A stretch of DNA of 28,166 bases from Acidimicrobiia bacterium. Lineage in GTDB: Bacteria; Actinomycetota; Acidimicrobiia; Acidimicrobiales; Ilumatobacteraceae. How positions within the stretch are numbered: position 1 is the stretch's first letter; each line of letters opens with the position of its first letter. Of this stretch, positions 15,757 to 23,353 are shown piece by piece. The notes under the pieces are model-generated. The model did no database searches and was not told the DNA's origin. It saw only the letters and a program-made list of their open reading frames with translations. The stretch spans positions 1-28,166 of the forward strand of contig JAUHYJ010000003.1 in assembly GCA_030425785.1 (NCBI GenBank), in the 5' to 3' direction. The position numbers and the translations under genes were made by a program.

Positions 15757-16392
15757 ATGGCGGTCGACGTCGAGCTGATCGACCACCCGCTGGTCGCCGA
15801 CTCGTTGCGACGCATCCGCGACGTCACGACGCCGAACACGCTCTTCCGGAGCAACCTCGAGCGGATCGGCACCCTGCTGATCGCCCGCGCGACCGAGGGC
15901 CTGCCGACCGTCGATGACCCGGTCGAGACGCCCCTCACCACGGCGCCGGCTCGCCGACTGGCCGTCCAGCCGGTGCTGGTGCCCATCCTGCGGGCCGGGC
16001 TCGGGTTCGTCCACGCCGCCCAGGAGCTCCTGCCCGCCGCCGACGTCGGGTTCGTGGGCGTCTCCCGCGACGAGGAGACCTTCCAGCCGAAGGCGTACGT
16101 CAACAAGCTGCCCGAGTCGCTCGCCGGCCGCCCGGTGATCGTGCTCGACCCGATGCTCGCCACCGGCGGCTCGCTCGCCTACACCATCCGGCTGCTGCTC
16201 GAACGCGACGCGCCGACCCCGATCACCGTCGTGTGCGCACTCGCCGCGCCCGAGGGCATCGACCGCCTGCGGGACGAGGGCCTTCACCTGCGCATCGTCA
16301 CCGCCGCGATCGACGACCATCTCAACGAACACGCTTTCATCGTGCCGGGGCTCGGCGATGCCGGTGATCGACAGTTCGGCACCGGCGGCTGA
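15757..16392 (+). CDS. upp: Uracil phosphoribosyltransferase
   Basis: The 211-residue protein converts uracil and PRPP to UMP. The PRPP-binding loop VLDPMLATGGS is at 129-139. Also present are VPILRAGLGFV (75-85), VGFVGVSRDEET (97-108), and the C-terminal uracil-binding segment IVPGLGDAGDRQFGT that distinguishes UPRT from other phosphoribosyltransferases. Length and order are standard. It is tightly linked to the adenosine deaminase gene, so purine and pyrimidine salvage share a transcription unit; M. tuberculosis likewise has upp, add and pmmB near each other. The 3' end overlaps the start of the membrane-protein gene. Confidence 0.95.
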   Translation: MAVDVELIDHPLVADSLRRIRDVTTPNTLFRSNLERIGTLLIARATEGLPTVDDPVETPLTTAPARRLAVQPVLVPILRAGLGFVHAAQELLPAADVGFVGVSRDEETFQPKAYVNKLPESLAGRPVIVLDPMLATGGSLAYTIRLLLERDAPTPITVVCALAAPEGIDRLRDEGLHLRIVTAAIDDHLNEHAFIVPGLGDAGDRQFGTGG

Positions 16393-18016
16393 CGCGCCGC
16401 CCGCCGACGCTCCGACCGGCTCATCCGGCGACGATCGAGACGTCGCCGACGGCGGTCCGAGCCGTTGGGCGGTCGTGCGGCCGATGGTCGCACCGGCCCT
16501 GCTCGCGCTGATCGTCGGCGCCATGTTGGCGCTGATGCTCGCCAGCCAGCGCCCTGGCCACTGGTGGGGCGACGACTGGGCGTTGTACGTCCGCCAGGCG
16601 AAGAGCCTCGTCGACGGGAGCCCCACTCAGGTGGCCGCCGACAACGAGTTCACGGTGACGCGCTCGGTCGGCGCACCGTTCAGCCCGCCGATGTACCCGT
16701 GGGGGTTCCCGATCCTGCTCGCGCCGTTCATCGTGGTGCTGGGCACCGATCTCGACCGGCTCGCGATCGTGCCGATGCTGTGTGCCTGCGTGTTCGCTTG
16801 CGCGTGGTACGCCATCGCCCGCCGTCGTGTCGGGACGACGCTCGCCCTGCTCAGCACGGTGGCGGCGACGATCACCCCGGTGCTGCTGAGCTGGACCGAG
16901 CTGATCCAGTCGGAGTGGCCGTTCCTCGCGGCGGTGTTCGTGATGCTCGCGGCGATCGACGTGGCCGTGTCGAGCCGCGTGCTCACGGACGTCACACAGC
17001 GGTGGTGGCCACTGGTCCTGCTCGGCGTGGGGGCGGCCGGTGCCTTCACGGTACGGCGCGAGGGCCTGGCGGTGACCGCCGCCATCGGTGCGGCGCAGTT
17101 GGCCCTGCTGACCACCGGCGCACCGCCGTTCCGGCAGTGGTTCACCGACCGGCGGCTGTGGTTGCGTCTGGTGGTGCCGCACCTCAGTGCGCTGGCGACG
17201 GTGCTCACGGTCCGCACGCTGTTGCCGAGCGTGCTCGTGCCCAGCTACTCCGGCACTGGCATCCACAACGTGTGGGGCTTCTGGGAGCGTCACGTCGATC
17301 ACCTCGCCGAGGTCTCGGGGCTCAAGTCGCAGTACGCCGACGCACCCGCCGTGTTCGGCAACACGACGCTCGGCTGGATCGGCGTCGTCGTCTACTTCAC
17401 GGCCGCGGCACTCGGGATGGTGTTCGCCGTCTGGGTGCACCGGCGACGCGACCTGCACCTGGTCGTGTACGCGATCGCGGCGTTCCTCGTCGGTGCGAGC
17501 TTCCGTTCGGCACTGAACCGCTACGTGGCCTCGGTCGCGCCGGTGCTGTTCCTGCTCGGGATGGTCGCGGTCGTGAGCATCCCACGCGAACGATGGCGCA
17601 CGATCGGCAAGGTCGCCGCCGGCTTCGGTGTGCTCGCGATCATCGGCGGCAACGTGTGGAGCGCCGAGAACCGGCTCGACTTCACGCAGCAGTTCGCCGA
17701 CGCCGGTCTGGTCGAGTTCGGGCCGACCCATCCGGCGGCGATCGAGATGTTCGACTTCGTCGAGGCCAACTCGGCGCCGGGTGACGTCGTCGCGGGACCG
17801 AAGGCACGGGCGCTGACGCTCGAGACCGACCGGCGCGCCGTCCAGGTCGATCGCTGGCGTCCGCTGCCCGACGACTTCGACCCGGTGCTGGTCGTGACCG
17901 AGCGCAACGACCCGATCGAGGCGACGATCCGCGACACCCACGCTGATCGGTACATCGAGGTCTGGGCGAACAGCCGTTTCACCGTGTTCGCCGCCATCGA
18001 CCCGCGAGCGCCCTAG
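16358..18016 (+). CDS. Multi-pass membrane protein, GT-C (ArnT/RgtA-like) glycosyltransferase candidate
   Basis: The frame encodes 552 residues if ATG 16358 is used, overlapping upp by 35 nt; GTG 16364 is also possible. A polar N-terminus (1-40) leads to a first membrane helix (about 43-63) and then WWGDDWALYVRQAKSLVDG, where Asp72-Asp73 sit in the position of the acidic pair of GT-C enzymes. Next come SVGAPFSPPMYPWGFPILLAPF and about eight further hydrophobic stretches, then a soluble C-terminal domain (about 450-552). This layout matches lipid-linked-sugar transferases of the PMT/ArnT superfamily, though no donor or acceptor can be named. It may only be carried at the end of the salvage operon. 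Its TAG stop overlaps the convergent regulator gene's TAG within CTAG (18013-18016). Confidence 0.65.
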   Translation: MPVIDSSAPAADAPPADAPTGSSGDDRDVADGGPSRWAVVRPMVAPALLALIVGAMLALMLASQRPGHWWGDDWALYVRQAKSLVDGSPTQVAADNEFTVTRSVGAPFSPPMYPWGFPILLAPFIVVLGTDLDRLAIVPMLCACVFACAWYAIARRRVGTTLALLSTVAATITPVLLSWTELIQSEWPFLAAVFVMLAAIDVAVSSRVLTDVTQRWWPLVLLGVGAAGAFTVRREGLAVTAAIGAAQLALLTTGAPPFRQWFTDRRLWLRLVVPHLSALATVLTVRTLLPSVLVPSYSGTGIHNVWGFWERHVDHLAEVSGLKSQYADAPAVFGNTTLGWIGVVVYFTAAALGMVFAVWVHRRRDLHLVVYAIAAFLVGASFRSALNRYVASVAPVLFLLGMVAVVSIPRERWRTIGKVAAGFGVLAIIGGNVWSAENRLDFTQQFADAGLVEFGPTHPAAIEMFDFVEANSAPGDVVAGPKARALTLETDRRAVQVDRWRPLPDDFDPVLVVTERNDPIEATIRDTHADRYIEVWANSRFTVFAAIDPRAP

Positions 18017-18867
18017 CCGTCGAGCTCTGCCAGCAGTGACCGGGCGAGCCCGATCACGTCCGGAGGTTGGACGATCGCACCGCGAATCAGGTCGTCGAAG
18101 TGGGTGCTCAGGGTGCGCACGTGGTCGGCCGAGGTGAGCACGAGGTACATCTGGCCGAGGTAGATCGCGGCGCGCTGCTGTCCGAAGATCGTGACCGGTA
18201 CGGCGTACCGCTCGAGGCCGTCGAAGAGGAACCAGCGGAACATCGGGTACAGCTCGCCACCGAGCTCGGCGATCTGCCGGAGCTGATCGCGACGGTGAGC
18301 CAGGGGCAGCGACCGCCAGATGCCCTCGCCGCGGGCGAACCCCTCGATCGACTGCCGGCTCGAACAGCACTCCATGTCGGTCCCGGCACCGCGGATCGCC
18401 GCGAGTCGTTGCGCCGCGTGTTCGATCTTCTGCTCGGGCCGGGAGGCCACGTAGTGCTCGAGCTCGTGGCGGATCACCGCCTCGGTCTTCAGCACGTCGG
18501 GCAGCGTCTGGGGGACGTAGCGCACCTTGTAGCCGGCCGCTTCGTCGAACCAGCGGATCAGCCGTTCGTCGTTCGGAGCGAGCGCGTTCATCTCGAACGA
18601 CGTCTCCTCCTCCATCATCTCGGCCTGCATCGGGCCACCGTGCGTGAGGCCGAGCAGCCAGTCGATCGAGACCTGATGGGCGTCGGCGATCGACGCGACG
18701 GTCTCGATCCGGGGCAGACGCCGGTTGTTCGCCGACAACAGCTGCGACAGCGTCGAACGATCGACGCCGGTCGACCGCGCGAAGCGACTCTGGTTGAGCC
18801 CGCTGCGGTCGATGACGTCGCCGAGCCGCTCGCGGAACATGTCGAGCATCTCGCGCCGCTCCGTCAT
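18013..18867 (-). CDS. XRE-family HTH transcriptional regulator with C-terminal sensor-like region
   Basis: The 284-residue product is taken from ATG 18867, which has a TACGCT box 7 nt upstream; an extension to 18966 is open but lacks signals. Residues about 7-70 are a lambda-repressor-like HTH (RERLGDVIDRSGLNQSRFARSTGVDRSTLSQLL..., then LPRIETVASIADAHQVSIDWLLGL). The remaining 210 residues do not match a domain I know. They include a Met/Glu-rich link, a HELEHY helix (zinc-protease-like but without supporting context), a Cys pair (MECCSSRQS), and aromatic stretches such as YPMFRWFLFDGLERY that could form a ligand pocket. Two palindromes over the promoter and start suggest autoregulation, and the divergent desaturase unit is a likely second target. 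Confidence 0.8.
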   Translation of the reverse strand: MTERREMLDMFRERLGDVIDRSGLNQSRFARSTGVDRSTLSQLLSANNRRLPRIETVASIADAHQVSIDWLLGLTHGGPMQAEMMEEETSFEMNALAPNDERLIRWFDEAAGYKVRYVPQTLPDVLKTEAVIRHELEHYVASRPEQKIEHAAQRLAAIRGAGTDMECCSSRQSIEGFARGEGIWRSLPLAHRRDQLRQIAELGGELYPMFRWFLFDGLERYAVPVTIFGQQRAAIYLGQMYLVLTSADHVRTLSTHFDDLIRGAIVQPPDVIGLARSLLAELDG

Positions 18868-18894
18868 CTGATGCAGCGTATCCACATCAGATGT
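18865..18894. promoter_or_regulatory. Twin palindromic operator candidates CATC-n-GATG
   Basis: CATC-T-GATG (18865-18873) overlaps the regulator start codon, and ACATC-A-GATGT (18884-18894) lies on the other side of its -10 box. Their centres (18869 and 18889) are 20 bp apart, close to two helical turns, so two dimers would bind the same DNA face. XRE regulators commonly bind short palindromes and repress their own genes. Confidence 0.6.
18875..18880 (-). promoter_or_regulatory. Leaderless -10 box (TACGCT) for the XRE regulator gene
   Basis: TACGCT on the minus strand ends 7 nt before ATG 18867 and sits between the two operator-like palindromes, so bound regulator would block RNA polymerase. 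Confidence 0.55.
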
Positions 18895-18904
18895 TGCGTA
18901 GACA

Positions 18905-18972
18905 CACAATTTGTGCCGAGAGCGCCCGCATCTGCCGCACATCGTGCGCAACACCTGCAATATCAACGTTGA
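18905..18972. other. Further palindromes in the regulator/desaturase intergenic region
   Basis: CACAA-T-TTGTG (18905-18915), CGCAC-ATC-GTGCG (18936-18948) and TCAACGTTGA (18963-18972) are three perfect inverted repeats within 70 bp. A CATCGATG also lies at 18996-19003, just before the desaturase GTG. These are candidate binding sites for this regulator or another protein. They are short, so some may occur by chance. Confidence 0.4.
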
Positions 18973-19005
18973 CCAGGGCGTTCGCGTTCCGGGAGCATCG
19001 ATGGG

Positions 19006-19917
19006 GTGTCACCTCACCACCGACCTCCCACCGCCCGCCGTCCCGAATGGCCGATGCTCGTGCTCATCGGTGGGTGGTGGGTCGCGGCGATCGCGGTGGT
19101 CGGGTGGCACGCCCGGATCCCCTGGTTCGTGAGCCTGCCGCTCCTCGCGATCCTCGGCGCCCTGCACGGTTCGTTGCAGCACGAAGCGATCCACGGACAC
19201 CCGACGGCGTCGGCCCGCGTCAACGCGCTGCTGGTCGGGGTTCCCGCCACGCTGTGGTGCCCGTATCCCGAGTACCGGACGTCGCACCTCGCCCATCACG
19301 CCAGCGAGCTCACGGTCCCGGGGCTCGATCCCGAGTCGTTCTACGTCGACGCGGTGGCCTGGGAACGAGCGGGGGCCCTGCGGCGCTCGGCACTGCGGGC
19401 CAACCGGACCCTGCTCGGGCGTCTCGCGCTCGGCCCCGTGATGGTCATCGCGGCGGCGCTCGGCCGCGCCGCCGGTTCGTGGCGGTCACCGGCCGCCCGT
19501 CTCGTGTGGGCCGGACACCTCGTCGCCGCCTCGGTGCTCGCGTGGCTCGTCGTCGGCGTGGCCGGGCTGCCGTGGTGGGAGTGGCTGGTGGGCGGCGTGT
19601 ACGCAGGTACCTCGCTGACGCTGCTGCGGAGCTTCGTCGAGCATCGCGCGCCCCAGGGTGACACGACCGCCTGTGCCGTGGTGCACTCGCGATGGCTCGC
19701 CATGCTGTTCCTGCACAACAACCTGCACCACACGCACCACGCCGTGCCGGGGGCACCGTGGTACGAGCTGCCGCGGTTGCACGTCGCGCTCGGGTCGGAC
19801 GATCAGGCCCGGGCCGGGGCCGGGCTCTACGCGAGCTATGGCGAGGTCGCACGCCGGTACCTCGTGCAACCGTTCGATCGACCGGTCCATCCCGGCGTGA
19901 CCGTGGACGTCCGATGA
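19006..19917 (+). CDS. Membrane fatty acid desaturase-fold di-iron enzyme
   Basis: The 303-residue protein has the three histidine boxes of integral-membrane desaturases and hydroxylases: HEAIH (59-63), HLAHH (94-98) and HNNLHHTHH (237-245), with an extra VEHR (211-214). Hydrophobic stretches at about 18-36, 41-56, 137-152, 165-186 and 190-207 give a membrane core that presents the histidines to the cytoplasm. The family inserts double bonds or hydroxyls into lipid-linked or free acyl chains; this member is shorter than most acyl-CoA desaturases. GTG 19006 is the chosen start, with a distant GGGAG (18991-18995). The stop overlaps the next gene's ATG (ATGA). The divergent XRE gene and palindromes suggest regulated expression. 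The substrate is unknown; a non-fatty-acid substrate is possible. Confidence 0.82.
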   Translation: MSPHHRPPTARRPEWPMLVLIGGWWVAAIAVVGWHARIPWFVSLPLLAILGALHGSLQHEAIHGHPTASARVNALLVGVPATLWCPYPEYRTSHLAHHASELTVPGLDPESFYVDAVAWERAGALRRSALRANRTLLGRLALGPVMVIAAALGRAAGSWRSPAARLVWAGHLVAASVLAWLVVGVAGLPWWEWLVGGVYAGTSLTLLRSFVEHRAPQGDTTACAVVHSRWLAMLFLHNNLHHTHHAVPGAPWYELPRLHVALGSDDQARAGAGLYASYGEVARRYLVQPFDRPVHPGVTVDVR

Positions 19918-20630
19918 CCACCGCCAGCCTGCCCATGTATCCGTTCCCGGAGTGGCGGGACGCGATCGAGCGGCTCTGGGACGACGTGCGAGCCCGATGC
20001 GACGGTCTGCCGCCGCTCGCGCCGTGGGGCGCCGACCCGGTCGAGCTCTGGCACGACCCCGAGTTGGCCGTGTCGCAGACGTGCGGCTGGCCGCTCGTCC
20101 GCGGCCTCGCCGAACGCGTGCGTGTCGTCGGCACGTTCCGGTACCGGACGTCGAATTGGTCGGGCGACCACTATCGGGCCGTCGTCGTCGCACGCGACGG
20201 CGAGCGCCCCGATGCGCGATCGACCGCCGCGGTGAACGGGCGCGACAGCCTGTCGGGTTGGATCAGCCTCGGCTGGTGGGCCGATGGACCGTGGCTCGGT
20301 GAGATCGTCGAGACCGGCGCCCACCTGGCATCGCTCGACGCCGTCCGCGACGGCATCGCCGACGTCGCGACCATCGACGCGGTCACGTTCGGATACGTCG
20401 AGCGACACCGGCCCGAAGTGCTCGACGGCTTGGTCGTCGCCGGCCACGGACCTGAGGTGCCCTGCCTGCCGATCATCTGCGCCGCTGACGCGAGCGACGA
20501 GCGTCTCGCCATGCTCCGGGACGCGTTCGCGGCCGCAGCCGCGAACGCCGACGAGATGCTGCTGATCGACGGTTTCTCGCCACTCGATCTCGACGACTAC
20601 GCCACCGTCCGGGCGCTCACCGCCCGCTGA
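19914..20630 (+). CDS. PhnD/SsuA-like substrate-binding-fold protein without signal peptide
   Basis: The 238-residue protein starts at ATG 19914 in a 4-nt overlap with the desaturase gene. Its segments resemble PhnD-like (phosphate/phosphonate) periplasmic-binding proteins: MYPFPEWRDAIERLW, the ELAVSQTCGWPLV strand-turn, VGTFRYRTSNWSGDHYRAVVVAR, and a later DAVTFGYVERHRPE and PCLPIICAADASDERL. There is no N-terminal signal or lipobox, and no ABC permease or ATPase follows, so it is unlikely to be a transport receptor; it is probably cytoplasmic. Coupling to the desaturase suggests a shared pathway, perhaps with this protein binding a small ligand or product. The next gene is convergent, 48 bp away. 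Confidence 0.72.
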   Translation: MTTASLPMYPFPEWRDAIERLWDDVRARCDGLPPLAPWGADPVELWHDPELAVSQTCGWPLVRGLAERVRVVGTFRYRTSNWSGDHYRAVVVARDGERPDARSTAAVNGRDSLSGWISLGWWADGPWLGEIVETGAHLASLDAVRDGIADVATIDAVTFGYVERHRPEVLDGLVVAGHGPEVPCLPIICAADASDERLAMLRDAFAAAAANADEMLLIDGFSPLDLDDYATVRALTAR

Positions 20631-20678
20631 CGCAGACGTCGCCCGGGTGGCCCTCAGAACCGCACCGGAGAGCTGACG

Positions 20679-22277
20679 TCAGCCGAGCAACGCGGCGAGG
20701 GCGTCCACGAACGGTTGCGGGTCCTCGTCGACCGCTTCGCCGTAGAGCTTCACCTTCGGCTCGGTGCCGCTGGGGCGGATCTGCACCCGGACGCCACCCT
20801 CGAGCTCGAACCGGAGCAGGTCGGCTTCGGGGTACTCCTCGGTGCTCAGCACGTCGCGGCCGCCGATCGACGTCGGCGGGTCGGCGATGAGCGCGGCGAC
20901 GCGATCCTTGGCATCCGCCTGTGCCATCCGGACCGAGGCGTCGGCGAGCACGTGGCGGCCGTATCGGGCCGCGATGTCGTCGAGCCAACCCTGCAGGGTC
21001 CGACCCTCGGCGGCGGCGACGGCGGCCAGCTCGGCGAAGACGATCGCAGCGGTGATCCCGTCCTTGTCGAGGGGTCGCTCCGCGACGAGGTAGCCGAGCG
21101 CCTGCTCGTAGCCGAGCACGAACCGCAGATCGGGGTAGTCGTGGCGGGTGCGCGCGATCCACTTGAAGCCGGTGAACGTCTCGGCGCCGGTGACACCGTG
21201 GGCCGCGGCCATCTTCGACAGCAGCGCCGACGACACGAGCGTGGTGACGACCAGGCGGTCGCTGCCGTCGCCGTTGGCGAGCAGGTAGTCGGCGAGCAGC
21301 CAGCCGATCTCGTCGCCGCCCAGACGCCGCCAGGTGCCGTCGGGCTGCGGGATCGCGGCACCGAGACGGTCGGCGTCGGGGTCGTTGGCGATGGCCACGT
21401 GCGCGCCGGACGAGGCCGCGAGCTCGAGCAGCAGGTCCATCGCGCCCGGTTCCTCGGGGTTCGGGAACGAGACGGTCGGGAAGGTGCCGTCGGGCTCGAA
21501 CTGCGGCGCGACGACGTCGGGGGCGGGCAGGCCGGCCGCCGCGAACGCCCGGACGAACACGTCGCCGCCGACGCCGTGCATCGCGGTGTAGGCGACCGGG
21601 ACGCCCTCGACGTCGGGACGGCGCCGCACCGACGGTACGAACGCCAGGTACGCGTCGACGAGGTCGTCACCGACGCTGGCGATGAGTGGGTGGTGCTCGT
21701 CGGCGAGCTCGACCTCGGTCGGGTCGTAGCGGTCGATGCAGGCGGCGATGCCGGTGTCGTGGGGTGGCACGATCTGTGCGCCGTCGTCGAGGTACACCTT
21801 GTAGCCGTTGTCGGCGGGCGGGTTGTGGGAGGCGGTGACCACCACGCCGGCGGCCGAGTTCGTCTCGGTGATCGACCACGCGAGCACCGGCGTCGGCACC
21901 TTCTGGTCGAACAGGCGGACCCGGATGCCCATCTCGGCGAGCACCCGCGCCGTGTCGAGGGCGAACACGTCGCTCTTGCGGCGCGCGTCGTACCCGACGA
22001 CGACGCCGCGGTCGGCCGCGCCCGGGTCCTGCTCGAGGAGGTAGGCACCCAGACCCGCGGCCGCCTGGCGGACCACGAGCCGGTTCATCCGCTGCGGTCC
22101 GGCGCCGACCGCGGCGCGCAACCCGGCGGTGCCGAACTGGAGGCGTCCGGTGAAACGTGCGGTGAGCTCGGCCGGGTCGCCGGCGATCAGGGTGGCGAGT
22201 TCCTCCCGGATGTCGTCGTCGGGTTCGGCGGCGAGCCACCGCTTGGCGAGGTCGAGCGCAGATTCGGTCTCGGTCAC
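20679..22277 (-). CDS. Alpha-D-phosphohexomutase family, PGM2-like phosphopentomutase/phosphoglucomutase
   Basis: The 532-residue protein starts at GTG 22277, overlapping the kinase stop in a GTGA. The family's four sites are present: the phosphoserine loop VVTASHNPPADNGYK (Ser150), the metal loop NDPDADR (299-304), the sugar-binding GDEIGWLL and FTGFKWI / GYEQALGYLV segments, and the phosphate-binding RPSGTEPK (about 501-508). The FGTAGLRAAVGAG opening, NPPADNGYKVYLDDGAQIVPPHD stretch and HGVGG motif resemble the PGM2 branch, whose human member is a phosphopentomutase. That reaction (ribose or deoxyribose 1-phosphate to 5-phosphate) would suit the nucleoside context, since M. tuberculosis pmmB also lies near deoD, upp and add. 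Phosphoglucomutase or phosphomannomutase activity is not excluded. Confidence 0.85.
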   Translation of the reverse strand: MTETESALDLAKRWLAAEPDDDIREELATLIAGDPAELTARFTGRLQFGTAGLRAAVGAGPQRMNRLVVRQAAAGLGAYLLEQDPGAADRGVVVGYDARRKSDVFALDTARVLAEMGIRVRLFDQKVPTPVLAWSITETNSAAGVVVTASHNPPADNGYKVYLDDGAQIVPPHDTGIAACIDRYDPTEVELADEHHPLIASVGDDLVDAYLAFVPSVRRRPDVEGVPVAYTAMHGVGGDVFVRAFAAAGLPAPDVVAPQFEPDGTFPTVSFPNPEEPGAMDLLLELAASSGAHVAIANDPDADRLGAAIPQPDGTWRRLGGDEIGWLLADYLLANGDGSDRLVVTTLVSSALLSKMAAAHGVTGAETFTGFKWIARTRHDYPDLRFVLGYEQALGYLVAERPLDKDGITAAIVFAELAAVAAAEGRTLQGWLDDIAARYGRHVLADASVRMAQADAKDRVAALIADPPTSIGGRDVLSTEEYPEADLLRFELEGGVRVQIRPSGTEPKVKLYGEAVDEDPQPFVDALAALLG

Positions 22278-23281
22278 CGCACCAGCGTACGCAACTCGAC
22301 GAGCGGCCGCGGCCCCACGTGCGAGATCACCTCGGCCGCGGCGATCGAGCCGAGTTGCCCGCACCGTTCGAGCGTCTCCCCCTTGGTGAGACCGTGGAGG
22401 AAGCCGGCCGCATAGAGATCGCCGGCACCCGTCGTGTCGACGACGCGAGGCACCGGTTGCACCGCGACTTCGATCATGTCGTCACCGGTGATGATGATCG
22501 AGCCCTTGGCCCCTACCGTGACGGCGGCGAACTCGCAGTGACGTCGCAGCTCGGCCACCGCCTGGTCGAACGTCTCGGTCTCGTACAGCGAGATCAGCTC
22601 GGCCTCGTTGCCGAACAGCAGGTCGACCTCGTCGCTCACGAGCGATCGGAAGTCGTCACGGTGGCGATCGACGCAGAACGAATCGGAGAGCGTGAGCGAG
22701 ACCATCCGGCCGGCGTCGTGGGCGACCTCGGCGGCGCGACGGAACGCGGCCTTGGCCTCGTCGCGGTCGAACAGGTACCCCTCCATGTAGAGCACCTTGC
22801 CGGCGGCGATCGCATCCTCGTCGAGGTCGTCGGGGGTCAGCAGGCTCGACGCACCGAGGTAGGTGTTCATCGTGCGCTCCGCGTCGGGCGTGACGACGAT
22901 GATGCAGCGGCCGGTCGGCACGTCGTTGTCGGCACCACCGGCCCGGAACTGCACGCCGACCGCGAGCATGTCGTGGCCGAACACATGGCCGAGCTCGTCG
23001 TCGGTGATCTTGCCGATGTAGGCCGCCGAGCCGCCGAAGCTGGCGACGCCGCACATCGTGTTGGCCGCCGACCCGCCCGACATCTCGACCGAGGTCTCGA
23101 GGGCCCGGTAGAGCTCGACGGCGCGATCGGTGTCGATCAGGTCCATCGAGCCCTTCACCATGCCCTGGTCGACCAGGAAGTCGTCGTGGGCGTTGCTGAT
23201 GACGTCGACGAGCGCGTTCCCGATGCCGACGACGTCGAAGCGCGCCCCGTCGGCGTTGAGGTCGGTCGTGTGCCCGGTCAC
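22274..23281 (-). CDS. PfkB/ribokinase-family sugar kinase, probable adenosine kinase
   Basis: The 335-residue product is taken from GTG 23281, which has TAGCGT 8 nt upstream; an upstream ATG at 23323 is possible but would nearly meet the divergent aminopeptidase start. The PfkB fold is clear: DVVGIGNALVDVI near the N-terminus, MSGGSAANT (67-75), the lid-strand and GRCIIVVTPDAERTMNTYLGAS region, NEAE (about 225-228), and the anion-hole motif DTTGAGD (282-288) with catalytic Asp288. The N-terminal pattern and NTYLGAS match proteins annotated as bacterial adenosine kinases. It would convert adenosine and ATP to AMP and ADP, competing with the deaminases. Other nucleosides or sugars remain possible. 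The stop overlaps the mutase start. Confidence 0.8.
   Translation of the reverse strand: MTGHTTDLNADGARFDVVGIGNALVDVISNAHDDFLVDQGMVKGSMDLIDTDRAVELYRALETSVEMSGGSAANTMCGVASFGGSAAYIGKITDDELGHVFGHDMLAVGVQFRAGGADNDVPTGRCIIVVTPDAERTMNTYLGASSLLTPDDLDEDAIAAGKVLYMEGYLFDRDEAKAAFRRAAEVAHDAGRMVSLTLSDSFCVDRHRDDFRSLVSDEVDLLFGNEAELISLYETETFDQAVAELRRHCEFAAVTVGAKGSIIITGDDMIEVAVQPVPRVVDTTGAGDLYAAGFLHGLTKGETLERCGQLGSIAAAEVISHVGPRPLVELRTLVR
22284..22289 (-). promoter_or_regulatory. Possible internal leaderless -10 box (TACGCT) for the mutase gene
   Basis: TACGCT on the minus strand ends 6 nt before GTG 22277, inside the last codons of the kinase gene. The 4-nt overlap also allows coupled translation, so the mutase may be expressed both ways. 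Confidence 0.4.
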
Positions 23282-23289
23282 ACCTGCCG

Positions 23290-23295
23290 ACGCTA
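23290..23295 (-). promoter_or_regulatory. -10 box (TAGCGT) for the adenosine kinase-like gene
   Basis: TAGCGT on the minus strand ends 8 nt before GTG 23281, in the divergent gap shared with the aminopeptidase gene. Confidence 0.5.
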
Positions 23296-23339
23296 GCGCC
23301 CGACGCCCGAATCGGGGGAACACCGGTCCGCCACGACGG

Positions 23340-23345
23340 TACGAT
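23340..23345 (+). promoter_or_regulatory. -10 box (TACGAT) for the M1 aminopeptidase gene
   Basis: TACGAT ends 8 nt before GTG 23354 and only 2 nt before the in-frame GTG 23348. Leaderless transcription would therefore favour the GTG at 23354. Confidence 0.5.
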
Positions 23346-23353
23346 CGGTGAGT

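Noticed and set aside
18013..18016. CTAG shared by two convergent TAG stops
   Set aside because: Neat but explained by a palindromic 4-mer with two genes meeting; there is no sign of function.
18425..18475. HELEHY in the XRE regulator as a zinc protease site (ImmA-like)
   Set aside because: The HExxH-like pattern reads H-E-L-E-H, but there is no downstream third ligand or surrounding ImmA/IrrE pattern that I can recognise.
20672..20683. Perfect 12-bp palindrome GCTGACGTCAGC at the mutase stop
   Set aside because: It has no loop, overlaps the last codons and stop, and lies in a short convergent gap; no promoter is near, so an operator role is unsupported.
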